In this document: piece by piece, positions 31,375-40,420 of the stretch
How the letters are laid out: the number at the start of each line of letters is the position of its first letter
Numbering within the stretch: position 1 is the first letter of the stretch
DNA from: Tetzosporium hominis
Lineage (GTDB): Bacteria; Bacillota; Bacilli; Bacillales_A; Planococcaceae
Length of the DNA: 42,247 nt
Assembly: GCF_002265435.1 (NCBI RefSeq)
Contig: NZ_NOKQ01000189.1
Coordinates: 1 to 42,247 of the forward strand
Reading direction: 5' to 3'
The notes under the pieces: generated by a model
The model's database searches: none
What the model saw: only the letters and a program-made list of their open reading frames with translations
Told to the model about the DNA's origin: nothing
Translations under genes and position numbers: made by a program

Positions 31375-31461
31375 TACACTAGGGGAGCCGAATTGGCTGA
31401 GACGGACAATAGTCCGGACCCTTTGAACCTGATCTGGGTCATACCAGCGGAGGGAAGTGTG
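31375..31461 (+). promoter_or_regulatory. TPP (THI-box) riboswitch
   Basis: The conserved THI-box segments are all present. P1 is ACACT (31376-31380) with AGTGT (31456-31460). The core has GGGGAGCC, GGCTGAGA and GACCCTTTGAACCTGATC, then GGGTCATACCAGCGGAGGGAA. It binds thiamine pyrophosphate and normally shuts off thiamine genes. The terminator at 31498-31527 is its output. The gene it once controlled is only a stub (31604-31702). Confidence 0.95.
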
Positions 31462-31497
31462 CGAACCCTTTATACTTTCTATTTAACAGGTCTTTCG

Positions 31498-31527
31498 CCG
31501 CCTCCTATCTTCAGGAGGCGGTTTTTT
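31498..31527 (+). terminator. Riboswitch expression-platform terminator
   Basis: CCGCCTCCT (31498-31506) pairs with AGGAGGCGG (31513-31521), followed by six T. It is the expected OFF structure of the TPP riboswitch. Confidence 0.9.
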
Positions 31528-31603
31528 GCGTTCAAGAAAGGGGTAATAGGCATGGGTCATTGTACAAGAGTTCAAAGAAGCAACCGAGTGCGGAGGGATA
31601 CTA

Positions 31604-31702
31604 ATGCAACTCTCTGTTCGTGAAAGAGCGCCAATTGTACAATGCATTACAAATCAGGTCGTTGCAAATTTGATAGTACTATTCAGAATGATATTCATCT
31701 GA
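31604..31702 (+). pseudogene. thiM: Hydroxyethylthiazole kinase (ThiM) stub
   Basis: GGAGGG lies 6 bases before ATG 31604. The frame encodes MQLSVRERAPIVQCITNQVVAN, which matches the N-terminus of ThiM (relatives: APLVHCITNxVVxNFTANGLL), then diverges after VVAN into LIVLFRMIFI and stops. About 230 residues of the kinase are missing. The abrupt loss of similarity near 31668 points to a deletion. The SDR gene begins 113 bases further on. Confidence 0.7.
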
Positions 31703-31815
31703 AGTTGGTACGGAAGAGTTAGATTTATTGGAAAGACTAAAGGGAGTGCAGGGATACTATCTTTCACTTTTTTATTTGTCCTTGCGATTGCAACTAAAAG
31801 TATAGGAGTGGTGAC

Positions 31816-32568
31816 ATGAAAAGAACAGTTTTGGTGACAGGAAGTAGCAAGGGTCTTGGTGCTACGATAGCAAAAGCTTTAGTTGAAAAAGGGTTTAATG
31901 TAGTGATTAACTATTACAAAAGTAAAGAGAAGGCAGAAGGACTTGCTTCGGAGCTCGGTGAACAAAATGCTATAGCTCTATATGCTGATGTGACAAATCG
32001 CCAAGAAGTGGATGAGATGGTGAAAGTGGCGACCGACTATTTTGGTCAAATTGATGTGGTGGTCAATAATGCATTGGTAGATTTCAAATTCGATCCGATA
32101 CAACAAAAGTCTTTTATAGATCTTTCATGGAAAGATTATCAAAAACAGCTGGACGGAACATTAAAAGCGGCCTTCAATGTGACTCAAAGTGTCTTACCCC
32201 AATTCATGGAGAGACAAAATGGAAGTATCATCAGTATTGGTACGAATCTCTACCAAAATCCAGTAGTCCCCTACCACGAGTATACAACTGCAAAAGCAGG
32301 ACTTATAGGTTTTACACGCAATATAGCTTCTGAACTGGGACAATACGGAATTAAAGCAAATGTCGTATCAGGTGGTTTGTTGAAGGTGACTGATGCCAGT
32401 TCAGTAACGTCTCAAGAGGTCTTTGAACTGATTGCTAATTCTACACCCTTGAGAAAAGTGACAACTCCGGAACAGGTGGCCCATTTGGTCGTTTATCTCT
32501 CATCTAAAGAGGCAGAAGGTATCACAGGGCAAAATTTCACAGTAGATGGTGGACTAACGATGAACTAA
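31816..32568 (+). CDS. Short-chain dehydrogenase/reductase
   Basis: 250 residues, Rossmann fold: nucleotide loop TGSSKGLG (8-15), VNNA about 83-86, active site Y156-x3-K160. The position of the catalytic serine (13 residues before Tyr) is Thr143, a permitted but less common variant. Classical SDRs oxidise or reduce alcohols and 3-oxoacyl groups with NAD(P)H; it resembles FabG-like enzymes but the substrate is unknown. TAGGAGTGGTGAC precedes the ATG. A flavin monooxygenase gene follows 70 bases later on the same strand. Confidence 0.88.
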   Translation: MKRTVLVTGSSKGLGATIAKALVEKGFNVVINYYKSKEKAEGLASELGEQNAIALYADVTNRQEVDEMVKVATDYFGQIDVVVNNALVDFKFDPIQQKSFIDLSWKDYQKQLDGTLKAAFNVTQSVLPQFMERQNGSIISIGTNLYQNPVVPYHEYTTAKAGLIGFTRNIASELGQYGIKANVVSGGLLKVTDASSVTSQEVFELIANSTPLRKVTTPEQVAHLVVYLSSKEAEGITGQNFTVDGGLTMN

Positions 32569-32638
32569 ATGTAGTATTACCTCCATATGTAAGATAGGAA
32601 GGCATAATAATATTGGTCTAGTCTTAGGGGGAAGAGTA

Positions 32639-33946
32639 ATGACGGTTATTCAAAAGAATCAACTTAATATAGGGGTTTTGGTTTATGGGTGTGGACATCA
32701 TCAGGCTGCGTGGTTGATGCCGAACTCAAGTGTCAACCGGGTAGGGGAGATAGAATATTATCAATCCTTGGCGCAGTTAGCTGAAAAAGGGTGCTTTGAC
32801 GCTGTCTTCTTCGCAGACAGTCAATCTTTCCTGGCACAAGAACCAAATGAAATACCGGCATTTTGGTTCGACCCATTAATCAATTTGACAGCTATTTCTC
32901 AGGTGACAAAATATGTAGGACTCGTCTCAACCATCTCAAGTACTTTTTCAAATCCTTTTACAGCTTCAAGACAGTTGTTGAGCCTAGAACATATTACAAA
33001 TGGAAGAGTAGGTTGGAACCTAGTGACATCTATGAGAGATGAAGAAGCATGGAATCACAGTATGGAGAGTCTTCTATCCCACGAAGAGAGATATAAGAAG
33101 GCAGATGAATTCGCAGAATTGATGCATAAACTCTTCTTGTCTTGGGATAAAAAAGAGGTTCTCGCTGATCGAGTGCGACGTCAGGTAATCAACCCTGATA
33201 ATATTTGCCCTATCAATCACAAAGGAGAATTTTTTAATGTGAGGGGTCCATCAACGACACCAAAGAGTCCTCAAGGAAAACCGGTGTCCATGCAAGCAGG
33301 GGCCTCAAAGCAAGGTATTCAACTAGCTGCCAAACATGCGGAGGCAGTCTATTCAGTATCTTGGAATATAAGTCAGGCTATGAAATATCGTCGAAAGTTA
33401 GATGAGGCCATCAAGCAAAATGGAGAGTGCAATCGGCAAATTAAAGTTTTTCCAGGGCTTGTTACATATGTAGGAAAGACCCGTGAAGAAGCTCTGGCTA
33501 AAAAGCAAGCATTAGATGAAATGTTGCCTCTAGAGACAGCGTTAAAACAACTGAGCTATTTTCTCCAGATGGATTGTACGGACTGGGAAATCGATTTAAA
33601 AGTGCCTCCACTACCACCTTTAGAACAATTTAATGGTCCCGTAGGTCGGTATGAGACAATACTTGAAATTATTCATGATACTAATCCTACGGTGAAGGAA
33701 TTATTAGGATTTCTTAGTGCAGGTGGAGGGCACTTCACCTTAATCGGAACACCTGAAGAGATTGTTGATCAGATGGAGATGTGGCTAGACAAAGGCGTGG
33801 CAGATGGATTTAATCTCATGCCTCCTACGCTACCTGAGAGCTTAGAGGACTTCGTTGAATTAGTTGTTCCCGAAATGCAGAAAAGAGAGATTTTCAGAAA
33901 ACAGTACGAGGGAAAAACACTAAGGGAACATCTTGGGTTGAAATAG
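32639..33946 (+). CDS. Flavin-dependent monooxygenase, NtaA/SnaA/DszA family
   Basis: 435 residues, luciferase-like TIM-barrel monooxygenase. Family segments are visible: WFDPLINLTAISQVTKYVGLVSTISSTFSNPFTASRQLLSLEHITNGRVGWNLVTS near 75-130, the RYKKADEF motif and the FFNVRGPSTTPKSPQGKPVSMQAG stretch near 200-220. Such enzymes use reduced FMN from a separate reductase to oxidise sulfur compounds, chelators or other small organics. The substrate is unknown. AGGGGGAAGAGTA precedes the ATG. With the SDR gene it may form a small catabolic or detoxifying pair. Confidence 0.88.
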   Translation: MTVIQKNQLNIGVLVYGCGHHQAAWLMPNSSVNRVGEIEYYQSLAQLAEKGCFDAVFFADSQSFLAQEPNEIPAFWFDPLINLTAISQVTKYVGLVSTISSTFSNPFTASRQLLSLEHITNGRVGWNLVTSMRDEEAWNHSMESLLSHEERYKKADEFAELMHKLFLSWDKKEVLADRVRRQVINPDNICPINHKGEFFNVRGPSTTPKSPQGKPVSMQAGASKQGIQLAAKHAEAVYSVSWNISQAMKYRRKLDEAIKQNGECNRQIKVFPGLVTYVGKTREEALAKKQALDEMLPLETALKQLSYFLQMDCTDWEIDLKVPPLPPLEQFNGPVGRYETILEIIHDTNPTVKELLGFLSAGGGHFTLIGTPEEIVDQMEMWLDKGVADGFNLMPPTLPESLEDFVELVVPEMQKREIFRKQYEGKTLREHLGLK

Positions 33947-34110
33947 GTAGACTGATTATACATCAACTAAATAGGAGATTAGCTTTGTTGCACCTTAATT
34001 CTAGAGTTTCTTTATGTAAATAGACCTGATAGGAGGAGTGAACAGTCCTTCTGTGAAATAGTAAATATCTGTTTTTAGGAATATATCTTCTATGATGGCC
34101 CTTCTAGTGA
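33947..34110. other. Intergenic stretch after the monooxygenase
   Basis: AT-rich and without a supported gene. Ribosome-like AGGAGG near 34030 is followed only by short frames. It begins a decayed zone that continues to 34537. Confidence 0.4.
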
Positions 34111-34227
34111 AGAAAAGTAGATACGGCAGATCAGGGGTTTTTCTATTCAGACATTCTTATAAATAGAAACCTATATCGCTTCTACAACCAAGAGACAGGA
34201 CAGTTAGAAATCGACGAAAAAGAATGA
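34111..34227 (+). pseudogene. Orphan C-terminal coding fragment
   Basis: A frame without a start encodes RKVDTADQGFFYSDILINR then NLYRFYNQETGQLEIDEKE and stops at 34225-34227. The composition is protein-like and the end reads as a natural C-terminus, but I cannot name the family. It is probably the tail of a gene whose front was deleted. Confidence 0.3.
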
Positions 34228-34388
34228 ACTATTAGTGAGAGACTCCTCTTCTGATAGGATCTGAACACTCATGACTAAAAATGAGTGTGGTTTCCTTCAT
34301 AATCAGTTAGGGATTTGAACATTGAAAAAGTAGATTTCGAAAAGAGTCATTAAGTCGAGACTTTTAATTTTATAGGTCAGGTAGATTA

Positions 34389-34467
34389 AAAGAGGCTGGG
34401 ACAAACGAAATAAAATGATTAAACCGCGTAAAATCAAATTTTTAGAATCTTGATTCTACGCGGTTTT
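34389..34467. repeat. GAGGCTGGGACA repeat with terminator-like hairpin
   Basis: AGAGGCTGGGACAAA starts the element. AAACCGCGTA (34421-34430) and ATCA pair with TGAT and TACGCGGTTT (34451-34466), followed by TACTTTTT. GGCTGGGACA-type repeats recur in intergenic spaces of many Gram-positive genomes, often near mobile elements. The hairpin also works as a bidirectional terminator. Confidence 0.55.
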
Positions 34468-34537
34468 ACTTTTTCTTATTTAGCTAATGAGGCTAAGTTT
34501 TATACCTATGTCCTCGCTTTTATTAAATTTATATTTT

Positions 34538-34888
34538 TTAATTCAATCCATACTTTCTTAGATACACAGCATTCATCGCCAGTTGGAAAGAGTCTGAATC
34601 AAGATTTTCTACTAGTTCAAGTGGTGTACAGTCTTCATTCGCATTATATAGATGGACTGCAAGCTTCAATAGACTTGCCGTGCCCCTTGAGAAATCCTGT
34701 TCTTTAAAGCATCTATCTGAACTGAACCCACCATCGTTTAAGTAAGGAAGCGCTTTTTTGACAAGTTCGTCATTACCAGTAAGGACATAGATTAACGTCT
34801 GGTATTCATGGCTCCTCTGTTGATAAGAGCTAAGTTTTTGCAGTGTTTCGTTATACGATACGTGATGGCTTTCTGTAAATAATGACAA
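34538..34888 (-). CDS. DUF6075 family protein
   Basis: 116 residues, helical, soluble. The pattern ETLQKLSSYQQRSHEYQTLIYVLTGNDELVKKALPYL, followed by RGTASLLKLAVHLYNAN and LDSDSFQLAMNAVYLRKYG, fits DUF6075, a small family of unknown role carried on phages, plasmids and conjugative elements of Firmicutes. It lies 174 bases downstream of the RadC-type gene at 35063, and that pairing supports a mobile-element block. GAAAGGGGCCC precedes the start region. Confidence 0.7.
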   Translation of the reverse strand: MSLFTESHHVSYNETLQKLSSYQQRSHEYQTLIYVLTGNDELVKKALPYLNDGGFSSDRCFKEQDFSRGTASLLKLAVHLYNANEDCTPLELVENLDSDSFQLAMNAVYLRKYGLN

Positions 34889-35062
34889 TGTATAGGGCCC
34901 CTTTCATATATCTATTCGGTTGATGCTCTTCGCTGTATCTACTCTTCTCTTTAGAATATCATTTCCAGTCTTTCGAATGGTGGTTTTTATAGGAATGAGC
35001 TCTAAGTATTTGGCTAACTGAAATTGAATTTGAAGAAGTGAAAACCCTTCGGAGAGGGTTTA

Positions 35063-35521
35063 TCAGATGTACATCTGTTTTTTCAATGAGACTCCGTTTT
35101 TATGGCTAACAATCAAAGAATCCAAGACCTCGATATTTAAGATTTGTCCTATCTCAATCAATTTCTCACTCACAGTAACGTCTTCCGGTGAACATTGACA
35201 GTGACCTGAAGGATGGTTATGGGCAACGATGATGCTGTGAGAATTGTTCATGATTGCTGTCTTGAAAACTTCCCGAGGATGGACGATGCTGGCACCTAAA
35301 GACCCTGTATGACAGCGATGCACCGTAATGATTTGGTTCTTTTCATTTAAACAAATGACCAGGAACACCTCACGGTCTTCATCTCCTATGAGTGCCTGAA
35401 CAAATTTGATGGCATCTATGGGTTCCGTTATCTTCTCCGGTAGGTAACTCTTATACGACTCTTCGATTTCTTTGATTTCCTGTTTAATCCGTGTAATTTC
35501 AATGATTTTTTCAAAATGCAT
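35063..35521 (-). CDS. Short RadC-type JAB-domain protein, copy 1
   Basis: 152 residues: an N-terminal helical stretch of about 25 residues, then a JAB/MPN domain. The JAMM metal motif reads AHNHPSG followed by SPED (about residues 99-112). Full RadC proteins are about 225 residues with an HhH region that is absent here; short forms like this are typical of mobile elements. JAB domains of this branch are assumed to act on DNA or as metallo-hydrolases, but activity is unproven. It is about three quarters identical to copy 2 at 36209 and has the same kind of leader (35522-35784). GAGAGCGATACAC precedes the ATG. Confidence 0.85.
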   Translation of the reverse strand: MHFEKIIEITRIKQEIKEIEESYKSYLPEKITEPIDAIKFVQALIGDEDREVFLVICLNEKNQIITVHRCHTGSLGASIVHPREVFKTAIMNNSHSIIVAHNHPSGHCQCSPEDVTVSEKLIEIGQILNIEVLDSLIVSHKNGVSLKKQMYI

Positions 35522-35784
35522 GTGTATCGCTCTCTTTCAATTTTGGTCCGCCGGGCGGAAGTAGTCCCAAAAGCAAAAAATAACGACAAGAAAGGGTAGC
35601 CAGCTGTTGGCTACCCTCCGATTTGCATGCTCTTGTGTTTCCGACTCGTTCGTCCGTGAAGAAAAAGACAGGAATCTACAGGCTGTCCTTTAAGATACAG
35701 CCTGTGATTATCGGCTTTTTTAGGACGAAGCGACACGTAGAGCGACTTCATGAAGTTTTAGGCGCTCTAGTGCAGTCGCCCAAA
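35522..35784 (-). ncRNA. Structured leader of radC copy 1 (candidate RNA element, short form)
   Basis: 263 noncoding bases immediately upstream of copy 1. About 94% of positions match the leader of copy 2 once the 224-base segment there is left out. Stems: GGGTAGCCA/TGGCTACCC (35594-35616), AGGCTGT/ACAGCCT near 35680-35702, TAGAGCG/CGCTCTA (35738-35769) with the palindrome ACTTCATGAAGT inside, and TCCGCC/GGCGGA just before the start. On the minus strand the first stem is followed by TTTCTTGTCGTTATTTTTT. No known RNA family could be assigned. Confidence 0.55.
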
Positions 35785-35810
35785 GTGTTTTACGGAGATA
35801 TCAAGAACTG

Positions 35811-35976
35811 ACCCTCATTTTGAAATGCTTAATTGAATTTATCAATCAAGATTTTATGGAAAAGCAAGCTATCCTGTATCTTTAAGTGACGAAAAAGTTT
35901 TACAGAATCGATTTGACTTTAAAATTGGGGTTCAAGTTTTTTAGTTGGATTAAGAGGGGAGTTAGACGGAAGGCTA
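35811..35976. other. AT-rich spacer
   Basis: Noncoding, no ribosome site followed by a meaningful frame. It separates the leader of copy 1 from the hairpin cluster at 35977-36150. Confidence 0.5.
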
Positions 35977-36060
35977 GCATGGACCCGAAAAATCCAGTCC
36001 ATGCTCTTAGACGATCAAGGCGAAGCATCTATGTAGAGGCACCCTCGTTCTAGATGCTTC
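35977..36060. repeat. Two adjacent hairpins
   Basis: GCATGGAC/GTCCATGC (35977-36004), then GAAGCATCTA/TAGATGCTTC (36022-36060). The second can be extended or rearranged with TAGACG/CGTCTA and TCAAGG/CCTTGA. Both have long perfect arms but no T-tract. They may be relics of attachment or transfer sequences. Confidence 0.55.
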
Positions 36061-36095
36061 GTCTACCTTGAACTTTAGAAATTCGATCGTATTTA

Positions 36096-36150
36096 CCTCA
36101 GAATGTGAATCTTCTATGCTGAGATTCGCATTCTGAGGTCTTTACTTTTT
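36096..36150. terminator. Long hairpin with T-rich tail
   Basis: CCTCAGAATGTGAATCT (36096-36112) pairs with AGATTCGCATTCTGAGG (36122-36138) with one mismatch; TCTTTACTTTTTG follows on the plus strand. Confidence 0.65.
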
Positions 36151-36175
36151 GTTTTATGGTGAAGTGTACATCTAA

Positions 36176-36207
36176 ACTCCTCTGAGAAGCCCTCAGAGGA
36201 GGGCTTT
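36176..36207. terminator. Terminator after radC copy 2
   Basis: CTCCTCTGA pairs with TCAGAGGAG around a short loop, and AGCCCTC with GAGGGCT offers an alternative stem with a T5 tail on the plus strand. It lies just beyond the stop at 36209. Confidence 0.65.
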
Positions 36208-36208
36208 T

Positions 36209-36667
36209 TCAGATGACTCTGAGTTCTTTTAAAGAAACAGCGTCTTGATGGCTTACTATCAACGAGTCGAGAACTTCGATATTTAATATTTCACCGACCT
36301 TTATCAACCGTTCGCTGACTTTGACGTCTTCCGGAGAATGCTGGCAGTTACCGGATGGATGGTTGTGGGCGACGATGATGCTGTGGGCGTTACTCATGAT
36401 AGCTGACTTGAAGACTTCTCGTGGATGCACGATGCTAGCTCCTAATGCGCCTATGTGACAGCGGTGGACGACTGTAATCTCGTTCTTGATGTTGAGACAC
36501 ATGACGAGGAACACCTCACGGTCATCATCTCCTATGAGTGCCTGTGCAAAATCGAGTGCGTCTGTAGAGCCTTTAATTCTCTCCGGTAAGATGTCTTTGT
36601 ACGTCTCCTCGACCTCTTTGATTTCCTGTTTGATTCGTGTGATTTCAATGATTTTTTCTAATTGCAT
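36209..36667 (-). CDS. Short RadC-type JAB-domain protein, copy 2
   Basis: 152 residues, collinear with copy 1 and without gaps. The JAMM motif AHNHPSG with SPED is kept. The front (LEKIIEITRIKQEIKE), ASIVHPREVFK and ILNIEVLDSLIVSH are identical in both copies, while about 39 positions differ elsewhere. Both copies look functional, which argues against recent loss of one. GGGAGCGATACAC precedes the ATG. It has the long form of the leader (36668-37154). Confidence 0.85.
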   Translation of the reverse strand: MQLEKIIEITRIKQEIKEVEETYKDILPERIKGSTDALDFAQALIGDDDREVFLVMCLNIKNEITVVHRCHIGALGASIVHPREVFKSAIMSNAHSIIVAHNHPSGNCQHSPEDVKVSERLIKVGEILNIEVLDSLIVSHQDAVSLKELRVI

Positions 36668-37154
36668 GTGTATCGCTCCCTTTCAATTTTGGTCCGCCGG
36701 GCGGAAGTGGTCCCAAAAGGGATTATTTTTTGCCTTTTGGTAAGGAGGACGGATACATCACATAGAGGACCGGTCAAGGGTCTCAGCGCAAAAGTTTTTA
36801 GCGCAGCCGGTATAAAAAGTTTTTCGCCCCTTGAACTGGACTCTCCTGTCTTGGGACGAAATAGGGATAGGGCGAAGCCGTGGAATCTGTCCGTATTTGG
36901 TCCTTAGACAGGCTGTGGATGTGTACGCTCCGGTGGCCAAAAGCAAAAAATAACGACAAGAAAGGGTAGCCAGCTGGTGGCTACCCTCCGATTTGCATGC
37001 TCTTGGATTTCCGACTCGTTCGTCCGTGAAGAAAAAGACAGGAATCTATAGGCGGTCCGAAAGGATACAGCCTGTGATTATCGGCTTTTTTAGGACGAAG
37101 CGACACGTAGAGCGACTTCATGAACTTCTAGTCGCTCTAGTGCAGTCGCCCAAA
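36668..37154 (-). ncRNA. Structured leader of radC copy 2 (candidate RNA element, long form)
   Basis: 487 noncoding bases directly upstream of copy 2. The outer parts match the copy 1 leader at about 94%. A 224-base insert relative to copy 1 is bounded by CCAAAAG (36713-36719 and 36937-36943). It begins and ends with about 40 bases that are imperfect inverted repeats: TTATTTTTTGCCTTTTGG at 36723-36740 against CCAAAAGCAAAAAATAA at 36937-36953, continuing inward with TAAGGAGGACGGATACATCACA against TGTGGATGTGTACGCTCC. Further stems: GGGTAGCCA/TGGCTACCC (36964-36986), GTCC-GAAA-GGAT near 37055, TAGAGCGACT/AGTCGCTCTA (37108-37139). It looks like a large structured RNA or DNA element. Confidence 0.6.
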
Positions 37155-37289
37155 CGCTCACCACTTGTTAAGTAACATTCTTAAGCCAAGTCATCATACG
37201 GATGATTTCAAATGGTTTAAACCAAATAATTAAAAATAAGATTATAAAAAAAGAAGCAAGTGAAATTTATAGGCTATTTTTTTGAATTA

Positions 37290-38813
<1,524 letters not shown>

Positions 38814-39035
38814 ATGAAGGAATTTATAGGAATTTATATAATAGGGAGTACTCCCTTACGTTATTTGTATCAAGTTAGAGTCAATAAATCCAAAGAATTA
38901 CTAAAAAAGCATACTTATTCAATTACAACAATCGGATTAGCAGTGAGATACAATGATAGCTCAAATTTTTCTACAAAATTTAAAGGACAAGAGGGCATGA
39001 CATCAAAAGAATTTCGGAAACAAATATTGAAGTAA
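38814..39035 (+). pseudogene. AraC-family regulator, C-terminal stub
   Basis: 73 residues equal to the last part of an AraC/XylS DNA-binding domain: TPLRYLYQVRVNKSKELL, then the second helix-turn-helix SITTIGLAVRYNDSSNFSTKFKGQEGMTSKEFRKQ. The first helix-turn-helix and the whole effector domain are missing. A stop lies just upstream in frame, so no longer version exists here. One HTH is not enough for normal AraC binding. Its place next to cypC suggests a lost regulator. Confidence 0.7.
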
Positions 39036-39307
39036 TAGGTAGTTTAGTTGAATTTTTTTAAAAAAAAAAAAATTTCCAAGATACTTTTTTCTAGTACATC
39101 GAAAAAACCTAAATTTCATAATTAACTTTGAGAAATTGGGCTTTTATACTGGATTGTCTTTAACGTTGTAAATCTGCATTTTTCTGACTCTACCTCTATA
39201 TTAAGAAAAGATCCTCCATTCCTAACATCTGATTACGAACTTGCACTCGTATGATGTTTTTTACTTCATTTCTTTACTCAGACCTTTAAATCTTGATTGA
39301 GCAAAAA
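39036..39307. other. AT-rich gap with poly-A tract
   Basis: Contains a T7-A12 run near 39054-39073 and no supported gene. The frame on the plus strand downstream (39358 on) is antisense to the efflux gene and not credible. Confidence 0.5.
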
Positions 39308-39346
39308 GAAGAGAAATTGTCAGATTAAATAGGACAATTTCTCTTC
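39308..39346 (-). terminator. Terminator of the zinc-efflux operon
   Basis: GAAGAGAAATTGTC (39308-39321) pairs perfectly with GACAATTTCTCTTC (39333-39346). On the minus strand it is followed by TTTTTGC. Confidence 0.8.
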
Positions 39347-39420
39347 TAATTAGTTTTATGAGACTTCTAGTCCAAGATGATTTGCCTCAAAAATTATCAG
39401 CATTCTTTCAATCTTTAAGC

Positions 39421-40359
39421 TTAATGATGATGAGACGGTTCACTTTTCACTGTGCAGAGAATAGAATCATGGTGCTTATGAGCATCTGTTTCCATCTGAA
39501 TCGTCACATGGTTGATGCCTTGTTGCTCAAGGTCATGTTCGATGCTATGCAATATGCGTTCACTTTCGACAAGCGTGAGATGATTGCCAACTACTATGTG
39601 GCAAGACAAGGCGTTCAATCCACTTGTAATAGTCCAGACGTGTAGATCATGGACACCCTGAACATCTTTGTTTTTTTTGATGGTTTGAATGATATCTTCA
39701 ATCTTTACAGTCTGCGGGGCACCTTCCATCAGCACATGCAGAGAAGATTTAGTTACGAAATATCCACTCCGCAGGACGAGAGCTGCAACGATGACGCTGG
39801 CCGCGGGGTCAGCCCAGCCCCAGCCAAAGAACATTATGAGTAGAGCGGCCGCAATCGCGCCAATAGAACCTAGCATGTCACTTAACACGTGCAGATACGC
39901 CCCGCGCATATTCAAGTTATCATGTGTATCTCCGCCGCGGAACAGGATCCAAGCGACCAGAATGTTTATCAATAAGCCAAATACACTGATGATGAGCATA
40001 CCTGTCGTGGCGACTTCAGGCGGATTAGCGAACCTGCCAATGGCTTCATAAAAAATGTAAAGTGCTATACCAATCAGCGTAATGCCATTGATTGTTGCGG
40101 CGAGGATTTCAAATCGCTTGTACCCAAAGGTTTTACTATGATTTGCTACTCTTTCAGCCAATTTGAAAGCGATTAGGGCGATTGCGAGCGAAATGGAGTC
40201 ACTCAGCATATGTCCGGCGTCGGCCAGAAGTGCTAGGCTGTTTGTTAAGATACCTCCAACAGCTTCGATAATCATGTAACTGGTGATGATGATAAATGAA
40301 ATGAGCAACACTTTCTTATTTTTCCCCTGCGTATGGTCATGGCTATGATTGTGTCCCAT
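39421..40359 (-). CDS. czcD: Cation diffusion facilitator, zinc/cobalt/cadmium efflux
   Basis: 312 residues. A His-rich N-terminus (MGHNHSHDHT) and C-terminus (HKHHD, SHHH) flank six membrane segments. The two metal-binding HxxxD pairs are H50/D54 (DAGHMLSD) and H157/D161 (HVLSD). A cytosolic CDF domain follows (about 210-300, DVQGVHDLHVWTITSG). It exchanges zinc or similar divalent cations for protons and exports them. AAGGAGG precedes the ATG. It lies 61 bases downstream of the ArsR-type repressor and is surely controlled by it. Confidence 0.92.
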   Translation of the reverse strand: MGHNHSHDHTQGKNKKVLLISFIIITSYMIIEAVGGILTNSLALLADAGHMLSDSISLAIALIAFKLAERVANHSKTFGYKRFEILAATINGITLIGIALYIFYEAIGRFANPPEVATTGMLIISVFGLLINILVAWILFRGGDTHDNLNMRGAYLHVLSDMLGSIGAIAAALLIMFFGWGWADPAASVIVAALVLRSGYFVTKSSLHVLMEGAPQTVKIEDIIQTIKKNKDVQGVHDLHVWTITSGLNALSCHIVVGNHLTLVESERILHSIEHDLEQQGINHVTIQMETDAHKHHDSILCTVKSEPSHHH

Positions 40360-40420
40360 TCCGATACCTCCTTCAATTTATCTTTATAGATTACTACCTC
40401 TTTATCATGGAGACGAGCTT

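Noticed and set aside
31393-31623. Frame of 76 codons over the TPP riboswitch
   Set aside because: It lies on the riboswitch and terminator and has no protein character.
35623-35811. Plus-strand frame of about 60 codons in both leaders (also 36993-37175)
   Set aside because: Conserved in both copies, but it has no ribosome site. The differences between copies change residues freely and the C-terminal ends differ; the stretch fits a structured leader on the other strand better.
35522-37154. CRISPR array
   Set aside because: The repeats are two long module copies, not short repeats with unique spacers, and no cas genes are near.
39054-39073. T7-A12 tract as a functional element
   Set aside because: Plain homopolymer run in AT-rich spacer; the real terminator is at 39308-39346.
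39358-40051. Plus-strand frames opposite the czcD gene
   Set aside because: Antisense shadows; the CDF protein on the minus strand is unmistakable.
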